DNA of 64,000 nt, taken from contig CAWEUM010000002.1 in NCBI GenBank assembly GCA_963812255.1, positions 62,001 to 126,000 of the forward strand. Reading direction: 5' to 3'. Positions 62,486-64,000 of the stretch are shown piece by piece. Below the pieces are notes generated by a model, which made no database searches, was not told the DNA's origin, and worked only from the letters and a program-made list of their open reading frames with translations. The number at the start of each line of letters is the position of its first letter. Position 1 is the stretch's first letter. The DNA comes from DATJGR01 sp963812255 (GTDB lineage Bacteria > Pseudomonadota > Gammaproteobacteria > Pseudomonadales > Azotimanducaceae). The translations under genes and the position numbers were made by a program.

Positions 62486-64000
62486 ATGTCATCGAGCATG
62501 TCGATTCGCTGCGGGGACGTCCGGGATCTGAGGAACTCGTCGCCCAAGCAGCTCTGTTGGTGGCTGTGCTGCCTGATGCTGAGTGCGTGCGGTGGCGGTT
62601 CCGGGGGCAGTTCGGTGGGCACCGATCCGACGCCGATCGGGTGCTCCGGCAATTGTGCAACCGCAACATCGCTGCTGACAGTTGGCGATGTCGGCCAGAT
62701 CATCGCGCAGGCGGTATTCGAGGCCAACGCACGTAACACCCGCGCGACGATCGCGGTCGTGGACCGCGTCGGCAACGTCCTGGGTGTGTATCGACTTGGC
62801 ATGGCGTCGGGACGCGACGTTCTTGTCGCGACCAAGCCCAATGGCGCCGGAGGATCGGACATCACCGGTGGCCTGGAGGGCATTGTCTTACCGATCGATG
62901 CGGCGGCCGCGATCACCAAAGCGGTCACCGGCGCCTACTTGTCCTCGGAAGGCAACGCGTTTTCGTCGCGCACCGCCTCGCAGATCGTGCAGGATCACTT
63001 CAATCCAGGCGAGCGAAATCAGCCGGCAGGTCCATTGTTCGGTGTTCAGTTCTCGCAGCTGGCCTGCTCGGACTTCAGTGGCAGGTTCAACGGCACCGCA
63101 CCCGATGTGGGACCAAAGCGGTCACCACTCGGACTGTCTGCAGATCCTGGCGGATTTCCGCTGTTCAAGGACGGCACGGTCGTCGGGGCCGTGGGTGTCA
63201 TCGCTGATGATCTGTACTCGGCCGATGCAGATATCACCGACACCGACGTGAGCGTCGACGAAGCCATTGCCTACGCGGCGACCTACGGCTTCGCGGCACC
63301 GTTGGACCGTCAGGCCGACCGCATCACGGTTGACGGCAAGACGCTGCGCTTCAGCGATATCGGCTTCGGGGGACTCGCGAGCAATCCGCAGGACGCACCG
63401 GGATTTGCGAACCTGAATTCCGCCGAGGGCATGCTGATCGCGGTGAACGGGTATACCGGTGCCGCGATCAGCGCCGGCACCGCGTTCGGGTTTCCGCCTT
63501 CGGGTGTGCGACCCGACGGCGGCGTCGACTTTCCTGGCAGCGACGCGTATGTATTCGTCGACGACGCGAATGTGGCTCGCTATCCGCCGCGCCCCGGAAC
63601 TGATGCGGCGACCGTTGGTCCCGCGTCGCTGACCGCCGCCGAGGTGCGTTCGCTGCTGACGAATGCGCTGAATGTCGCGGCCCGTGCTCGCGCGCAGATC
63701 AGGCGGCCGGTCGGGAGCACGGCGCGGGTCACCATCTCGGTGGTCGATACGAACGGCGCGATTCTGGGAATGGTCCGCTCGCGAGACGCGCCGATCTTCG
63801 GTTCGGACGTATCGCTGCAGAAGGCGCGCACCGCCGCGCTGTTTTCTTCCAGTACCGCCGCGTCGTTTCTGGATGGCCTGCCGAACGCCAACTACTTCTT
63901 CCCCGTCATCGGCGAGTCGGCGCCGATCACGATCAAAATCGGAGACTACGTCACCGCGGCGCAGACCTTTTTTAACGATCCGAGCGCGTTGACGACCGGC
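62486..64000 (+). CDS. Lipoprotein with two HbpS/GlcG-like domains (3' partial)
   Basis: Open from ATG 62486 (second ATG 62498) to the window end, 505 codons so far. A hydrophobic signal (LCWWLCCLMLSAC) ends in a lipobox; Gly-rich CGGGSGGSS follows. Two related domains occur: about 50-270, with ATIAVVDRVGNVLGVYRL and AVTGAYLSSEG, and from about 375 on, with VTISVVDTNGAILGMVRS, KARTAALFSS and VIGESAPI. These match HbpS/GlcG (PF03928-type) proteins, several of which bind haem. It may handle haem or a small ligand at the cell surface with the adjacent autotransporter. Confidence 0.78.
   Translation, partial: MSSSMSIRCGDVRDLRNSSPKQLCWWLCCLMLSACGGGSGGSSVGTDPTPIGCSGNCATATSLLTVGDVGQIIAQAVFEANARNTRATIAVVDRVGNVLGVYRLGMASGRDVLVATKPNGAGGSDITGGLEGIVLPIDAAAAITKAVTGAYLSSEGNAFSSRTASQIVQDHFNPGERNQPAGPLFGVQFSQLACSDFSGRFNGTAPDVGPKRSPLGLSADPGGFPLFKDGTVVGAVGVIADDLYSADADITDTDVSVDEAIAYAATYGFAAPLDRQADRITVDGKTLRFSDIGFGGLASNPQDAPGFANLNSAEGMLIAVNGYTGAAISAGTAFGFPPSGVRPDGGVDFPGSDAYVFVDDANVARYPPRPGTDAATVGPASLTAAEVRSLLTNALNVAARARAQIRRPVGSTARVTISVVDTNGAILGMVRSRDAPIFGSDVSLQKARTAALFSSSTAASFLDGLPNANYFFPVIGESAPITIKIGDYVTAAQTFFNDPSALTTG

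Overview
The window is 64 kb of GC-rich, gene-dense chromosomal DNA. I see no rRNA, tRNA, CRISPR array, transposase or phage gene. Gene content points to a free-living, aerobic gammaproteobacterium: aerobic coproporphyrinogen oxidase (hemF), fatty acid cis/trans isomerase, an AsmA protein, a NodT-type efflux porin, and the sensor/regulator pair of the proteobacterial dedicated sortase system. Placement below class (for example near Nevskiales or Steroidobacterales) is a guess. The window is cut at both ends: the first gene lacks its 5' end and the last lacks its 3' end.

Layout. 0-5 kb: metallo-beta-lactamase-fold hydrolase, the dedicated-sortase histidine kinase and response regulator, and PnuC overlapping a NadR-like kinase (nicotinamide riboside salvage). 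5-14.5 kb: APH/choline kinase-like protein, AraC regulator facing a diiron ferritin-like protein, CoxE-like VWA protein, sodium:solute symporter, sirtuin, alpha/beta hydrolase, luciferase-like monooxygenase and a DsbA-fold isomerase. 14.5-23.5 kb: small lipoprotein, AsmA, large alpha/beta hydrolase, Cti and an outer-membrane barrel. 23.5-30.7 kb: two paralogous sulfatases (the first frameshifted), then an octaheme cytochrome with HEAT and TPR repeats translationally coupled to a potassium channel. 30.9-38.5 kb: a decaying island. A DUF1254/DUF1214 gene has lost its 5' part. A sensor kinase carries a nonsense codon, two frameshifts and an apparent deletion that fuses it to a FixJ-like regulator. 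A CheY-like receiver is frameshifted. An intact DUF3302-HlyD-NodT efflux operon lies inside the island. 38.5-48 kb: mostly intact housekeeping and catabolic genes (CPT-like kinase, NupC-type transporter, threonine aldolase, hydrolase, SMP-30, M19 dipeptidase, HemF, acyl-CoA dehydrogenase, MraY/WecA-type transferase).

48.1-60.7 kb holds the most unusual locus. Six tightly packed plus-strand genes encode a hydrolase, a transmembrane Ser/Thr kinase, an SH3 lipoprotein, a giant flavoprotein with two cyclic-nucleotide-binding modules and sixteen FeS cysteines, a membrane protein with two H-x13-H helices (predicted diheme cytochrome b), and an FHA-transmembrane-decaheme cytochrome c. Converging on it are a second transmembrane kinase with altered catalytic motifs and an exported caspase-like protease with Sel1 repeats and a long coiled coil. 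Read together, these predict a transmembrane electron conduit, NAD(P)H to FAD to 4x[4Fe-4S] to 2 heme b to 10 heme c. It would carry its own phosphorylation (kinase/FHA), second-messenger (cNMP) and protease outputs. The parts are seen in the sequence; the system is an inference. An autotransporter and a lipoprotein with two HbpS/GlcG-like domains follow.
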